A stretch of DNA of 56,733 nt, taken from CAYPHA01 sp964410215 (GTDB taxonomy: Bacteria > Calditrichota > Calditrichia > Calditrichales > CAYPHA01). The stretch is from positions 1 through 56,733 of the forward strand of contig CAYPHA010000026.1 in NCBI GenBank assembly GCA_964410215.1. Direction: 5' to 3'. The position numbers and the translations under genes are program-made. This document shows positions 24,268 to 33,633 of the stretch, in pieces (position 1 is the first letter of the stretch; each line of letters opens with the position of its first letter). The notes below the pieces were generated by a model. The model had not been told where the DNA came from and did no database searches. It was given only the letters and a program-made list of their open reading frames with translations.

Positions 24268-26346
24268 ATGAAACGCAGATCCTTTATTAAGGTGGGCATA
24301 GGGGGAACCATGGCGCTGACGGCTCCCGAATTGCTGTTTAATGCCTGTTCACCCTCAAAAAAACGCAATATCCTGTTTATTATGTCGGATGATCATGCCT
24401 GTCAGGCCATCAGCGCCTATGATGGCACGCTTAACCAGACACCGCAACTGGATCGACTGGCCTCGGAAGGAATGCGTTTCGAAAACTGTTTCTGTACCAA
24501 TGCTATCTGCGCACCCAGCCGGGCGGTCATTCTCACCGGAAAGCACAGCCATATTAACGGCCATATCGATAATGGCAAGGTCTTCGACGGCAGCCAGCAG
24601 ACCTTCCCGAAACTGCTTCGACAACGGGGTTACCAAACGGCGATGGTCGGGAAATGGCACCTGATCAGCGATCCTACCGGCTTCGATTACTGGACTGTCC
24701 TTCCAGGGCAAGGCAACTATTATAATCCGGATTTTATCGAAATGGGTACAAAAAGCCGGGTGGAAGGCTATGTAACCGACCTTATTACGGATAAAGCGCT
24801 GGAGTGGCTCGATAAGCGGGACCGGTCTGAAAATTTCTGTCTGATGCTGCAGCATAAAGCCCCGCACCGTAACTGGATGCCGAATTTGAAACACCTCGAT
24901 CTGTATAAGGATGTGGATATACCTATGCCCGATAACCTGTTTGACAACTTCGAAACACGCAGCGAAGCATTGAAAACGCAGGAAATCAACATCGAAGGAG
25001 ACCTTTACCTGGATTACGATTTCAAGGTACCGCTGCAGGAAGAGGCAAAAAGCCCGGAAACCAGGGCCTGGACGCTGCAGTGGGAAGCCGAATACGGTCG
25101 AATGACGAAGGAACAGAAACAGGTCTGGGATGCGGCTTATAAAGAGGAAAATGAAGCCTTCCTGAACGCCGATCTGCAGGGCGAAGAACTGGAAAAATGG
25201 AAATACCAGCGTTATCTCAAAGACTATCTGCGCTGTATTGCCTCCGTCGATGAGAATATCGGGCGGGTGCTCGATTATCTCAAAGAAAACGGACTGGAAG
25301 AAAACACACTGGTTGTCTATACCTCTGATCAGGGTTTTTTTCTGGGTGAGCACGGTCTGTTCGATAAACGCTTTATGTATGAAGAATCCCTGCGCATGCC
25401 GCTTATCGTGCGTCTGCCGGGCGCAATTAATCCATCCGTCAATGACAGCGACCTTGTCCAGAACCTGGACTTTGCTCCTACATTGTTAAATTATGCCGGT
25501 GTCCCTGTCCCCGAAGATATGCAGGGGCGGTCCCTCATGCCGCTGTTGAAAGATGCAACACCTGCAGATTGGCGGGACGGCATCTATTTTCATTTTTACG
25601 AATACCCGGCTATTGGCGCAGTAAAGCGTCATTACGGCATCCGCACCGATCGTTATAAGCTGATCCATTTTTATTATGATATCGATGCCTGGGAGCTCTA
25701 TGATCTGGAGAATGACCCGAAGGAAATGAACAATGTTATCGATGATCCGTCCTATGCGGCGATATGCAAGACACTGGAGACGAAACTGCAGGCCCTGAGG
25801 GAGCAGTACGGGGATACGGATCTGACAAAATATATGCCGAAACCGTCGATAAAGGTAGAACATCTGGCCCTTGGAAGCCGGGTGATCCTGAAGCATAAAC
25901 CTGTAGAAAAATATGACGCAGGCGGCCGCGATGCCCTGACAGACGGCTGGCGCGCACCGGATGAACTGAACAATTTTAACGAGAATGATGTCTGGCAGGG
26001 TTTCGAAGGGGAAGACCTGGAGGCCGTCATCGATCTTGGATCGCAGAAAAATATCTCGTCCATTCATGCCGGATTCCTGCAGCAGATCGATTCGTGGATT
26101 TTTCTGCCAATGAGCGTGCGCATAGCGTTTTCGACCGACGGTAAAAACTATCAGGAACTGGCGACCCTGCAAAACACGCTTTCGGAGCGGGAGCCTCATG
26201 TACTGCGGAAGGAATTTGCCTGGACCGGTTCAGCTGAAACACGCTATCTGCGGATTGTTGCGAAAAACCGCAAAACCTGTCCCGACTGGCATCCCGGTGC
26301 CGGTGGCAAAGCATGGATCTTCGCCGATGAAATCATTGTTCGTTAA
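24268..26346 (+). CDS. Tat-exported sulfatase with C-terminal carbohydrate-binding-like domain
   Basis: Type I sulfatase of 692 residues. It begins KRRSFIKVGIGGT (Tat) with a following LFNAC that may be lipidated. The metal site MSDDHACQAISAY and the formylglycine site CAPSRA (C81) are intact. GKWHL and YTSDQGFFLGEHGLFDKR match the GlcNAc-6-sulfatase/arylsulfatase-type branch; the subfamily is not certain. From about residue 545 to the end there is a discoidin/CBM32-like domain (GFEGEDLEAVIDLG, then CPDWHPGAGGKAWIFADEI), the same module as in the GH92 enzyme. AGGAG precedes the ATG. The PHP gene follows 20 bp downstream in the same transcript. Confidence 0.92.
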   Translation: MKRRSFIKVGIGGTMALTAPELLFNACSPSKKRNILFIMSDDHACQAISAYDGTLNQTPQLDRLASEGMRFENCFCTNAICAPSRAVILTGKHSHINGHIDNGKVFDGSQQTFPKLLRQRGYQTAMVGKWHLISDPTGFDYWTVLPGQGNYYNPDFIEMGTKSRVEGYVTDLITDKALEWLDKRDRSENFCLMLQHKAPHRNWMPNLKHLDLYKDVDIPMPDNLFDNFETRSEALKTQEINIEGDLYLDYDFKVPLQEEAKSPETRAWTLQWEAEYGRMTKEQKQVWDAAYKEENEAFLNADLQGEELEKWKYQRYLKDYLRCIASVDENIGRVLDYLKENGLEENTLVVYTSDQGFFLGEHGLFDKRFMYEESLRMPLIVRLPGAINPSVNDSDLVQNLDFAPTLLNYAGVPVPEDMQGRSLMPLLKDATPADWRDGIYFHFYEYPAIGAVKRHYGIRTDRYKLIHFYYDIDAWELYDLENDPKEMNNVIDDPSYAAICKTLETKLQALREQYGDTDLTKYMPKPSIKVEHLALGSRVILKHKPVEKYDAGGRDALTDGWRAPDELNNFNENDVWQGFEGEDLEAVIDLGSQKNISSIHAGFLQQIDSWIFLPMSVRIAFSTDGKNYQELATLQNTLSEREPHVLRKEFAWTGSAETRYLRIVAKNRKTCPDWHPGAGGKAWIFADEIIVR

Positions 26347-26366
26347 AATAAATGCGGAGTATGGTC

Positions 26367-28175
26367 ATGCGATCTTACGTTTCAATGTGGTCTATTGTTC
26401 TACTTGTAATGGCGGTGGCAACCGGTCAGACCCGCCGAGAAATCAGCTTGCCCGATATTCCGGGGTATATTACCCTGAAATGTGATTTTCACATACATAC
26501 CCCCTTTTCGGATGGTACTGTCTGGCCGACCGACCGCGTTACCGAAGCCTGGATGGAAGGCCTGGATGCCATTTCTATTACAGATCATGTGGAATATCAG
26601 GCTTATAAAGCCGATGTTAAGGTAAAGCATAACCGGTCCTATGAACTGGCGCTGCCGCGGGCACATGAGCTGGACATCCTTCTGGTACCGGGTGCGGAAA
26701 TTACGCGGAGTATGCCACCCGGACATCTTAACGCCCTGTTTATAGAAGATGCGGAACCGCTGACTGCAGCAGACCCCATGAAAGCGATCGAAGAAGCCTT
26801 CCGGCAGGGAGCGTTTATCTTCTGGAATCATCCCGGGTGGACCGGACAACAGCCGGATGGTGTGGCGCGCTGGTACGATGAACACACCGAACTATTGGAA
26901 AACGGCTGGATGAAAGGCATCGAGGTCGTGAATGCCCGTGAATATTATCCGGAGGTGTTCCAGTGGGCACTGGATAAAAACCTGACGATGTTCGGTAATT
27001 CGGATATTCATTCCCCCGTACATTTTCAGTATGATCCGGTCCTTGGTCAGCACCGCCCTATGACACTGGTATTCGCTGAAGATCGTTCGCTGGCAGGTCT
27101 GCGTGAAGCACTGGAAGCAGGGCGAACCGCCATTTATAATGAAAATGCATTATTGGGAAAAGAAAAATATTTGAAACCCCTGTTTGAAAAAATGGCTATG
27201 GTCAAGCACAATCCCGTCATGCTACCACAAAGCGGGGCCATATCGGTTCAACTTTACAATCATTCGGATCTGCCGCTCTACCTGTCAGCTTCTCCTGCTG
27301 CTGAGAAAACAGATATGGAGTTACCGGCACATCGTACGGTCCGCGTGACCATGACGCCGGAGCGGCGGGACCAGGTGTACCAGAAAATATCACGGGTCTT
27401 TTATGTTCAAAACATGCTGACCGGACCTGAAACGCCGCTTAAAACGGCTGTTTCGGTCGACGTTCTGAATCTTCATGCCATTCGTGTAGAAAGCAGTAAA
27501 AAAAGTGGTCATTTTCAACTCGCTGCAGCCAATATACCGCAGGATATGCGCATTGTTTACACGAAGGACGGCACCATCCCGACTTCCGGTTCCAAAACCA
27601 TTTCGGAAACCTTTCAGGCATCAGGCAATGTAGATCTGCATATTGCTGCTTTCCGTGATGGAAAACGTTTCGGCAGTGTTGCCACGAAAGAACTGATCCT
27701 TCATAAAGGTGTCGGCCGGAACCTGAAACTTATACAGGCTCCTTCCCCCGACTATGCAGGGAACGGGGCAAATCCTTTGATGGACGGCATCACCGGATCT
27801 TCTGATTTCCGGGACGGCAACTGGCTCGGTTTTGAAGAAACGGATCTGGAAGCGGAGATTGATCTTGGCACGAAAGAAACCGTACGCTCCCTCTCTTTGA
27901 ATCTGCTGCAGGATCAGCGATCCTGGATTTTTTACCCACAGGAAATCAACGTGCTTACATCAACGGATGGAAAATCCTTCGAATCCGCGTTCCAAACGAC
28001 TTTTGATGTCGAAGAAGAGCGGGAATCGCATATCCGGAAGATTACGGTCAATATGGACGGTTCTCCTGTCCGTTATCTGAAAATCACAGCTAAAAACCAG
28101 GGTACCTGTCCGGAATGGCACCAGGGAGCAGGGGGTAAAGCCTGGGTTTTTGTTGATGAAATAATTATACAATGA
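26367..28175 (+). CDS. Exported PHP-domain phosphoesterase-like protein with two accessory domains
   Basis: A 602-residue protein with a signal peptide (SMWSIVLLVMAVATGQ). An N-terminal PHP metal-dependent hydrolase domain has DFHIHTPFSDG (H42/H44), ITDHVE, PGAEIT, FWNHPGW and GNSDIHSP. PHP domains usually hydrolyse phosphoesters with two or three metal ions. A chitobiase-type Fn3-like module (IVYTKDGTIPTS) lies at about 390-440, and the discoidin/CBM32-like domain from about 455 to the end (CPEWHQGAGGKAWVF). ATG 26367 has GGAG seven bases upstream; 26352 and 26361 also fit the frame. A secreted PHP enzyme fused to carbohydrate-binding modules suggests removal of phosphate or another ester from a glycan; this is inference. 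Confidence 0.85.
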   Translation: MRSYVSMWSIVLLVMAVATGQTRREISLPDIPGYITLKCDFHIHTPFSDGTVWPTDRVTEAWMEGLDAISITDHVEYQAYKADVKVKHNRSYELALPRAHELDILLVPGAEITRSMPPGHLNALFIEDAEPLTAADPMKAIEEAFRQGAFIFWNHPGWTGQQPDGVARWYDEHTELLENGWMKGIEVVNAREYYPEVFQWALDKNLTMFGNSDIHSPVHFQYDPVLGQHRPMTLVFAEDRSLAGLREALEAGRTAIYNENALLGKEKYLKPLFEKMAMVKHNPVMLPQSGAISVQLYNHSDLPLYLSASPAAEKTDMELPAHRTVRVTMTPERRDQVYQKISRVFYVQNMLTGPETPLKTAVSVDVLNLHAIRVESSKKSGHFQLAAANIPQDMRIVYTKDGTIPTSGSKTISETFQASGNVDLHIAAFRDGKRFGSVATKELILHKGVGRNLKLIQAPSPDYAGNGANPLMDGITGSSDFRDGNWLGFEETDLEAEIDLGTKETVRSLSLNLLQDQRSWIFYPQEINVLTSTDGKSFESAFQTTFDVEEERESHIRKITVNMDGSPVRYLKITAKNQGTCPEWHQGAGGKAWVFVDEIIIQ

Positions 28176-28182
28176 GGTGAAT

Positions 28183-30450
28183 ATGAACATTCGTCGGTTT
28201 TGTGCATTGTTTTTAATGAGCATCCTTTTCACGATGTGCGGTCCCGCTGACTGGGTCCTGATCGATAACGGCACATCGGCTTATAAAATTGTCATCCCGG
28301 AAAATGCCAATGAAGTGGAACAAAAGGCCGCGGCCGAGTTGCAGGATTATCTGAAACAGATAAGCGGCATAGAACTGGCAATTGTCGATGACAACGACCC
28401 GTTCGATCCGGCATCCATTCTGATTGGCAACACCCGTCACCTGTCCATATTTGAAAACGCGCCTCTCCAGACATCGCTGGGGGAAGACGGGCTGGTCCTG
28501 AGAAACGAAGGCCCAACCCTGCTGGTCTATGGCGGCAGCAGAAAAGGTACCCTCTACGCCGTTTACACACTGCTTGAATCCTACCTGGGATGCCGTTTTT
28601 ACACACCGGATGCCATCGTTATTCCGGAACAGAATACCGTTCGCCTGCCGCAACTGGATGTAAAACAGGTCCCCGTATTCACACTACGGCAGACCTGGCA
28701 TAAATTCGTCTTTACCAGCCAGGAATATACAGACTGGCACAAGCTGCATAACCGGGAGGACATGAACCGGGACTGGGGCATGTGGGTGCATACTTTCCAG
28801 CGCCTGGTTCCCCATGAGAAATATTTTGACGATCATCCTGAGTATTTTTCTGAAATTGGCGGACAGCGTATCCCGGGTGCCCAGCTTTGTCTGACTAATC
28901 CCGACGTGTATGATGTACTCGTGAAAAATCTAAGGGAAATGATGGCCGAAAAACCGGAAGCCACATACTGGTCGGTCTCACAAGACGATAACTACAGTTA
29001 TTGTACCTGCGATGACTGCAAGGCCCTGGATGAGAAATACGGCGCCCATGCCGGTTCGGTTCTGGAATTCGTAAACAGGGTTGCCCGTGAATTTCCGGAT
29101 AAAATCATTTCGACGCTGGCTTATCAATACTCCCGCTCAGCGCCGGTCGGTATCGAGCCGGAGGAAAATGTCAATATCATGTTCTGCTCGATCGAATGCA
29201 ACCGCAGCCGTCCGCTGGAAACCGATCCCGGAGAGGTGGCCTTCCGCAAAGATCTGCAGGATTGGGGTGCCATGACCGATAATATCGTGGTCTGGGATTA
29301 CGTGGTTCAGTTCCGCAATTACATGAATCCCTTTCCGAATCTGCATGTGCTGCGTCCGAATCTCCAGTTTTTCGAAAAAAACAATTGCCGGATGATGTTC
29401 CAGCAGGGCAGCGGCCGTTCGACCACGGAATTTTATGAACTGCGCACTTATATGATTGCGAAGCTGCTCTGGGATCCATATACCGATATCGATGCCGTGA
29501 TGGATGATTTCCTGAATGGTTACTATGGTGCCGCCGGTCCCCACATCCGCTCCTATATTGATCTGATGCATGAAGAGCTGATCAAATCAGGAAAGCGTCT
29601 GGATATTTACGGTTATCCTTATGACGGGGTTGACGGCTACCTCGCCCCACAACTCCTTCCCAGATACCAGGCTATGTTTGATGAAGCGGAAGCAGCGGTG
29701 CAAGATGATCCGGAATTGCTCCACCGTGTCAGACGGGCCCGGTTACCGGTCGAGTTTGCCATCCTTGATATTTCGCTTCACAATGTCGATGAAAACCTCA
29801 CCTATTTTCGAAAAGAAAACGGTAAGCTGACAGCCCGCGGTGATATGATTGAACGCGTCAAAGCGTTTGCGGCAGCCTGCAGTGAACACGGAATCGAACG
29901 TCTGGAAGAACATGGCTTTACGCCGGATCGCTTTAAACAGAATGTCGTTCACCTGATTGAAAAGGCCCAATCGGAAAACCGGGCTTACAACAAGCCGGTC
30001 AGGCTGCTGACGGAATGGAGCGAAAAATACCCCGTAGGCGGTGCCAAAGCGCTGACCGACGGGATGTACGGTACGATGGATTACCACTACAACTGGCTGG
30101 GTTTCGAAGATGCGGATATGGAAGCGGTGATCGATTTGGAAGAGGAGATGGAAGTATCGGAGATCCGCGCCGATTTTATGCGCCTGCACACGGCCTGGAT
30201 CTTTCTGCCGAAGGAAGTTATGTTTTCCATTTCTAAAGACGGTTCATCTTATCAAACGGCAGGAAAACAGACTTATTCTGTAAAGCGTGGAGAAGGAGAC
30301 ATCCTGTTAAAATCATTTGGGGTCACTATGGATAAAGAGAAAGCACGTTATGTCAGGGTCCATGCAAAATCCATCCGCACCTGCCCCGACTGGCATCCCG
30401 GTTCCGGCGGTAAAGCCTGGATTTTCACGGACGAAATTGTGGTACGGTAA
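28183..30450 (+). CDS. DUF4838 lipoprotein with alpha-glucuronidase-like N-terminal domain
   Basis: A 755-residue lipoprotein (C19 in FTMC). The N-terminal about 130 residues resemble the non-catalytic alpha/beta domain before the barrel of alpha-glucuronidases and GH20 enzymes (EQKAAAELQDYLKQISG, LVYGGSRKGTLYAVYTLLE). The middle is a DUF4838 barrel with the cysteine motif YCTCDDC and ATYWSVSQDD. From about 615 to the end comes the discoidin/CBM32-like domain (CPDWHPGSGGKAWIFTDEI). DUF4838 proteins are common in polysaccharide loci and mostly uncharacterised; a uronic acid-releasing activity is plausible. ATG 28183 has GAGG five bases upstream, and the gene is 7 bp behind the PHP gene. Confidence 0.8.
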   Translation: MNIRRFCALFLMSILFTMCGPADWVLIDNGTSAYKIVIPENANEVEQKAAAELQDYLKQISGIELAIVDDNDPFDPASILIGNTRHLSIFENAPLQTSLGEDGLVLRNEGPTLLVYGGSRKGTLYAVYTLLESYLGCRFYTPDAIVIPEQNTVRLPQLDVKQVPVFTLRQTWHKFVFTSQEYTDWHKLHNREDMNRDWGMWVHTFQRLVPHEKYFDDHPEYFSEIGGQRIPGAQLCLTNPDVYDVLVKNLREMMAEKPEATYWSVSQDDNYSYCTCDDCKALDEKYGAHAGSVLEFVNRVAREFPDKIISTLAYQYSRSAPVGIEPEENVNIMFCSIECNRSRPLETDPGEVAFRKDLQDWGAMTDNIVVWDYVVQFRNYMNPFPNLHVLRPNLQFFEKNNCRMMFQQGSGRSTTEFYELRTYMIAKLLWDPYTDIDAVMDDFLNGYYGAAGPHIRSYIDLMHEELIKSGKRLDIYGYPYDGVDGYLAPQLLPRYQAMFDEAEAAVQDDPELLHRVRRARLPVEFAILDISLHNVDENLTYFRKENGKLTARGDMIERVKAFAAACSEHGIERLEEHGFTPDRFKQNVVHLIEKAQSENRAYNKPVRLLTEWSEKYPVGGAKALTDGMYGTMDYHYNWLGFEDADMEAVIDLEEEMEVSEIRADFMRLHTAWIFLPKEVMFSISKDGSSYQTAGKQTYSVKRGEGDILLKSFGVTMDKEKARYVRVHAKSIRTCPDWHPGSGGKAWIFTDEIVVR

Positions 30451-30452
30451 GA

Positions 30453-32498
30453 ATGCAGGATCGTCGAACGTTTTTAAAGCAATGCAGTACCGGCGCACTC
30501 TCATTCGCGATGCTACCTCTTTTGAACTGTTCCCGGGAAAAACAGTATATGAAACCCAATATTATCTTTATCATGGCTGACGATCTCGGTTATGGTGACC
30601 TGGGATGTTACGGTGCTACACACATCCCCACGCCGCATATTGATCAGGTTGCAGCGGAAGGTATGCTGTTTACCGATGCCCATGCGCCTTCAGCGGTGTG
30701 TACGCCAACCCGCTATGGCGTGCTGACAGGACGCTATAGCTGGCGCAGCCGGTTGAAAGCCTGGACGCTATTCGGTTATGATCCGCTTCTGATTGACACC
30801 GATCGTCTGACCGTTGCATCGATGTTAAAAGAGAAGGGATACTCCACAGCCGCGGTAGGAAAGTGGCATCTCGGACTGGGAAACGATTCGAAAACCGACT
30901 TCAGTAAACCGCTGAAGCCGGGCCCCCTGGATCTGGGATTCGATTATTTTTTCGGCATTGCCGCCTCACTGGATATGCCGCCCTATTGTTTTATCGAAAA
31001 TGACCGTGTTCTGGGAGCATTGTCAGAGGAAAAGCATCCCTATAACACCCTTCAGCGCAAGGGACCGATGACACCCGGCTGGAAGGATGAGGAAGTCGGA
31101 CCGACTTTTACCGAAAAGGCCGTTCGGTTTATCGAGCGTCAGGCTGGAGATGAGGCACCATTTTTCCTCTATTTGCCGTATCATGCGCCGCATACGCCCT
31201 GTACGCCTCCGGATTTCATTGCCGGTCGCAGCGATGCCGGGGTGCGCGGTGATATGGTGACGGAGTTCGACTGGATGGTGGGGCAGATCGACCGAACCCT
31301 GGAAAAACATGGTATGAAAGAAAATACTCTTTTCATTATCACCAGTGATAACGGTGCCCTTACCACCGGACCATCGGTTTGGGCAGACGGTCCGCCTGAA
31401 GCCTATGACCTGGCTCATAACGGCCATGAACCGAACGGCGAATTACGCGGGCAGAAGGCCGATATATTTGAAGGCGGACACCGTATACCCTACATTGTCC
31501 GCTGGCCAGGAAAGGTGCCAGCCGGTTCACGGAATAACCACATCGTCTGTCTTACGGATCTGATGGCCACAGCGGCTGCGATTACCGGCGTCAAATTACC
31601 GGATAACGCCGCTGAAGACAGCTATAATATTCTGGACGAATATCTGAACAGTAATCAACAAGCCGTTCGCAAAGACGTGATCCTTCATTCCGGAAACGGC
31701 TCTTTTTCGATTCGTGAAGGGGACTGGAAACTGGAAATCTGCCCGGGATCCGGAGGATTCAGTCAGCCCGAGCCGGCTCAGGCCCGTGCAGCCGGGTTAC
31801 CGCTTTATCAGTTATATAATCTGAGGGAAGATCCGGCTGAAACGCAGAATCTTCAGGATACGCATACCGGTAAGGTCGATGAACTGCTGAATCTGTTACA
31901 GGAATATGTGGAAAAGGGGCGCAGCACGCCCGGGAAAGCACAGACCAATGACCGGGAAGTGGATATTTTCGAGGTCCTTCCGGATCCTGAGGGGCGCTGG
32001 CAACCAGTAGAGGTGGATCACCTGGGTGTCGGTGCGGCGGTTCGTCTGCTTACAAAGGCTGAAATACGTTTTTCCAGAAATGGATTGTCCGCCCTCACGG
32101 ATGGCTGGCGGGGAACGCTTTCCTACGCGGATGGTTACTGGGCGGCGGTCGAGGGTAGTGATTTTGCCCTGGAAGTGGATCTTGGCAAACCGATACGGAT
32201 TTCTGAAGTGAGAATGGGGTTTCTGGGAGATCACAATCCCTGGATTTTTCTGCCACGGTCCGTGCGTTTTTCATTCTCGGAAGATCAAGAACGATTTTCA
32301 CGGCCCGTTTCCCGTTCTTTCACAGCACCTCAGGAAGGCGCTGAACTGGCCATTCACGATTGCCATATCACACCGGAGAGCGCTAAAAAGGCCCGCTATA
32401 TACGCATAGAAATCGATGCGCAGAAAACCTGTCCGGAATGGCATCCCGGAGCCGGAGGTAAAGCCTGGTGTTTTGTCGATGAGATCATGGTACTCTAG
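30453..32498 (+). CDS. Tat-exported sulfatase with CTPTR active site and C-terminal binding-like domain
   Basis: Type I sulfatase of 681 residues starting QDRRTFLKQC, a Tat signal with possible lipidation at LLNC. The metal site MADDLGYGDLGCYG and the active-site block CTPTR (C83) are present. The Ser of the usual CxPSR is Thr, a variant known in the S1_15-like branch. ITSDNGALTTG and HNGHEPNGELRGQKAD follow. From about 535 to the end it has the discoidin/CBM32-like domain (CPEWHPGAGGKAWCF), slightly more diverged (AAVEGSDFALEVDLG) than in its neighbours. The ATG is 3 bases after the DUF4838 stop, so translation is probably coupled. Confidence 0.92.
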   Translation: MQDRRTFLKQCSTGALSFAMLPLLNCSREKQYMKPNIIFIMADDLGYGDLGCYGATHIPTPHIDQVAAEGMLFTDAHAPSAVCTPTRYGVLTGRYSWRSRLKAWTLFGYDPLLIDTDRLTVASMLKEKGYSTAAVGKWHLGLGNDSKTDFSKPLKPGPLDLGFDYFFGIAASLDMPPYCFIENDRVLGALSEEKHPYNTLQRKGPMTPGWKDEEVGPTFTEKAVRFIERQAGDEAPFFLYLPYHAPHTPCTPPDFIAGRSDAGVRGDMVTEFDWMVGQIDRTLEKHGMKENTLFIITSDNGALTTGPSVWADGPPEAYDLAHNGHEPNGELRGQKADIFEGGHRIPYIVRWPGKVPAGSRNNHIVCLTDLMATAAAITGVKLPDNAAEDSYNILDEYLNSNQQAVRKDVILHSGNGSFSIREGDWKLEICPGSGGFSQPEPAQARAAGLPLYQLYNLREDPAETQNLQDTHTGKVDELLNLLQEYVEKGRSTPGKAQTNDREVDIFEVLPDPEGRWQPVEVDHLGVGAAVRLLTKAEIRFSRNGLSALTDGWRGTLSYADGYWAAVEGSDFALEVDLGKPIRISEVRMGFLGDHNPWIFLPRSVRFSFSEDQERFSRPVSRSFTAPQEGAELAIHDCHITPESAKKARYIRIEIDAQKTCPEWHPGAGGKAWCFVDEIMVL

Positions 32499-32575
32499 GG
32501 TATCCTGGCGTCTTTGTGACCTGGCGAGAAATAAATAGCTAAAAATAATACACTAACATTAGAAAGGTAATCCCA

Positions 32576-33271
32576 ATGAAACGATTTTTGAGTTACACCA
32601 TAACTGTAATTTTTATATTCCTTATCAGCACGGGTTGCTCGGAAAAAGTAGATTCGCGTATCGCTCATCCCGATGTGAGCGGCTGGGAGAAGCTATTTGA
32701 GCCGGATCTGTCGAATGCCATTTACCCGGAGGTTGTGTGGACCATGGAAGACGGCATCCTGACCGCAACGGAAGACCGCAACATATGGACAAAAAAAGAA
32801 TATGACAATTTTATTCTTGACCTGGAATTTAAAAACGCACCGGAGACCAACAGCGGCGTGATTGTCTATAACGCTGATATGGACAACTGGATCCCGGGTT
32901 CCATCGAAATCCAGATTGCCGATGATCATTCGGAAAAATGGGGCAATGCCGATCCGACCTGGCAATGCGGTGCCATTTTCGGTCATTTACCGGCGAAGAA
33001 ACAGATGGTCAAACAACCCGGGGAATGGAACCGCTATACGATTACCTGTATGGATAAGATGATCTACGTGGTACTGAACGGCGAGCCGATCATTGAAATG
33101 AACCTGGATCTGTGGACCAGTGCCGAAACCAATCCGGACGGAAGCAAGATTCCCGGCTGGTTGTCGACCCCACTGGCAGAGGTACCCACGAAAGGACGCA
33201 TCGGTTTCCAGGGCAAACATGGAGGCGTACCGATCTATTTCCGTAACATGCACATAAAAGAAGTTGATTAA
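32576..33271 (+). CDS. DUF1080 (3-keto-glycoside hydrolase-type) lipoprotein
   Basis: A 231-residue lipoprotein (C21 in STGC). The single domain is the DUF1080 beta-jelly roll (PF06439): WEKLFEP and VWTMEDGILTA at the start, DLEFKNAPETNSGVIVYN, EIQIADDH, then GRIGFQGKHGGVPIYFRNMHIKE at the end. Members recently studied in Bacteroidota act on 3-keto glycosides made by partner oxidoreductases; older annotation is simply lectin/glucanase-like. A second DUF1080 gene follows at 33634 and two exported Gfo/Idh/MocA oxidoreductases are at 47640 and 48997, a matching partner set. AGAAAGG lies upstream of the ATG. Confidence 0.82.
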   Translation: MKRFLSYTITVIFIFLISTGCSEKVDSRIAHPDVSGWEKLFEPDLSNAIYPEVVWTMEDGILTATEDRNIWTKKEYDNFILDLEFKNAPETNSGVIVYNADMDNWIPGSIEIQIADDHSEKWGNADPTWQCGAIFGHLPAKKQMVKQPGEWNRYTITCMDKMIYVVLNGEPIIEMNLDLWTSAETNPDGSKIPGWLSTPLAEVPTKGRIGFQGKHGGVPIYFRNMHIKEVD

Positions 33272-33440
33272 TGTACATATCTGAGATATTTACCACGAAG
33301 ACGCGAAGGCACAAAGATTATAAATATATATAAACACAGATTGATAGGTGTCCATCTAATACTATGTTTATTGGACAGTTGCTTATGATTTCGACGCAAA
33401 ATAAAATTAACCTGATTTAGTATCTCTGTGGTTAATAATT
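33272..33440. other. Intergenic tract ahead of the MITE-like element
   Basis: No open frame. Near 33291 is ACCACGAAGACGCGAAGGCAC, and near 33421 TCTCTGTGGTTAAT. These look like fragments of a dispersed intergenic sequence (compare CTTTGTGACCTGG near 32513 and CTTTGTGTCCCTGGTG near 47596). The rest is AT-rich with no clear signal. Confidence 0.35.
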
Positions 33441-33592
33441 GAGTCCACTCCGATAAGTGCTAATTACGGAGTTGTCATCCCGAACTCGTTTCGGGATCCA
33501 CTGTTTTTATTGAACTTAGAGATGCTGAAATACCCGTCTGGCCGCCGGACAGGAATTCAGCATGACACCATCGTGCTTATCAGAGTGGACTC
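33441..33592. mobile_element. MITE-like element, 152 bp, with inverted ends and 6-bp target duplication
   Basis: The left end GAGTCCACTCCGATAAGTGC (33441-33460) and right end GTGCTTATCAGAGTGGACTC (33573-33592) are inverted copies with about three mismatches. ATAATT occurs directly outside both ends (33435-33440 and 33593-33598), as expected for a target-site duplication. Inside are the hairpins CCCGAACTCGTTTCGGG and GATGCTGAA...TTCAGCAT. There is no coding capacity, so it would be mobilised in trans. A related, shorter copy in the opposite orientation begins at 56676. Confidence 0.7.
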
Positions 33593-33633
33593 ATAATTAA
33601 TATCTGATAATTATTGTCAAAAGGCAGGATATT

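Noticed and set aside
24355..25353. 332-codon open frame on the - strand opposite the sulfatase at 24268
   Set aside because: Shadow frame; the sulfatase motifs are on the + strand.
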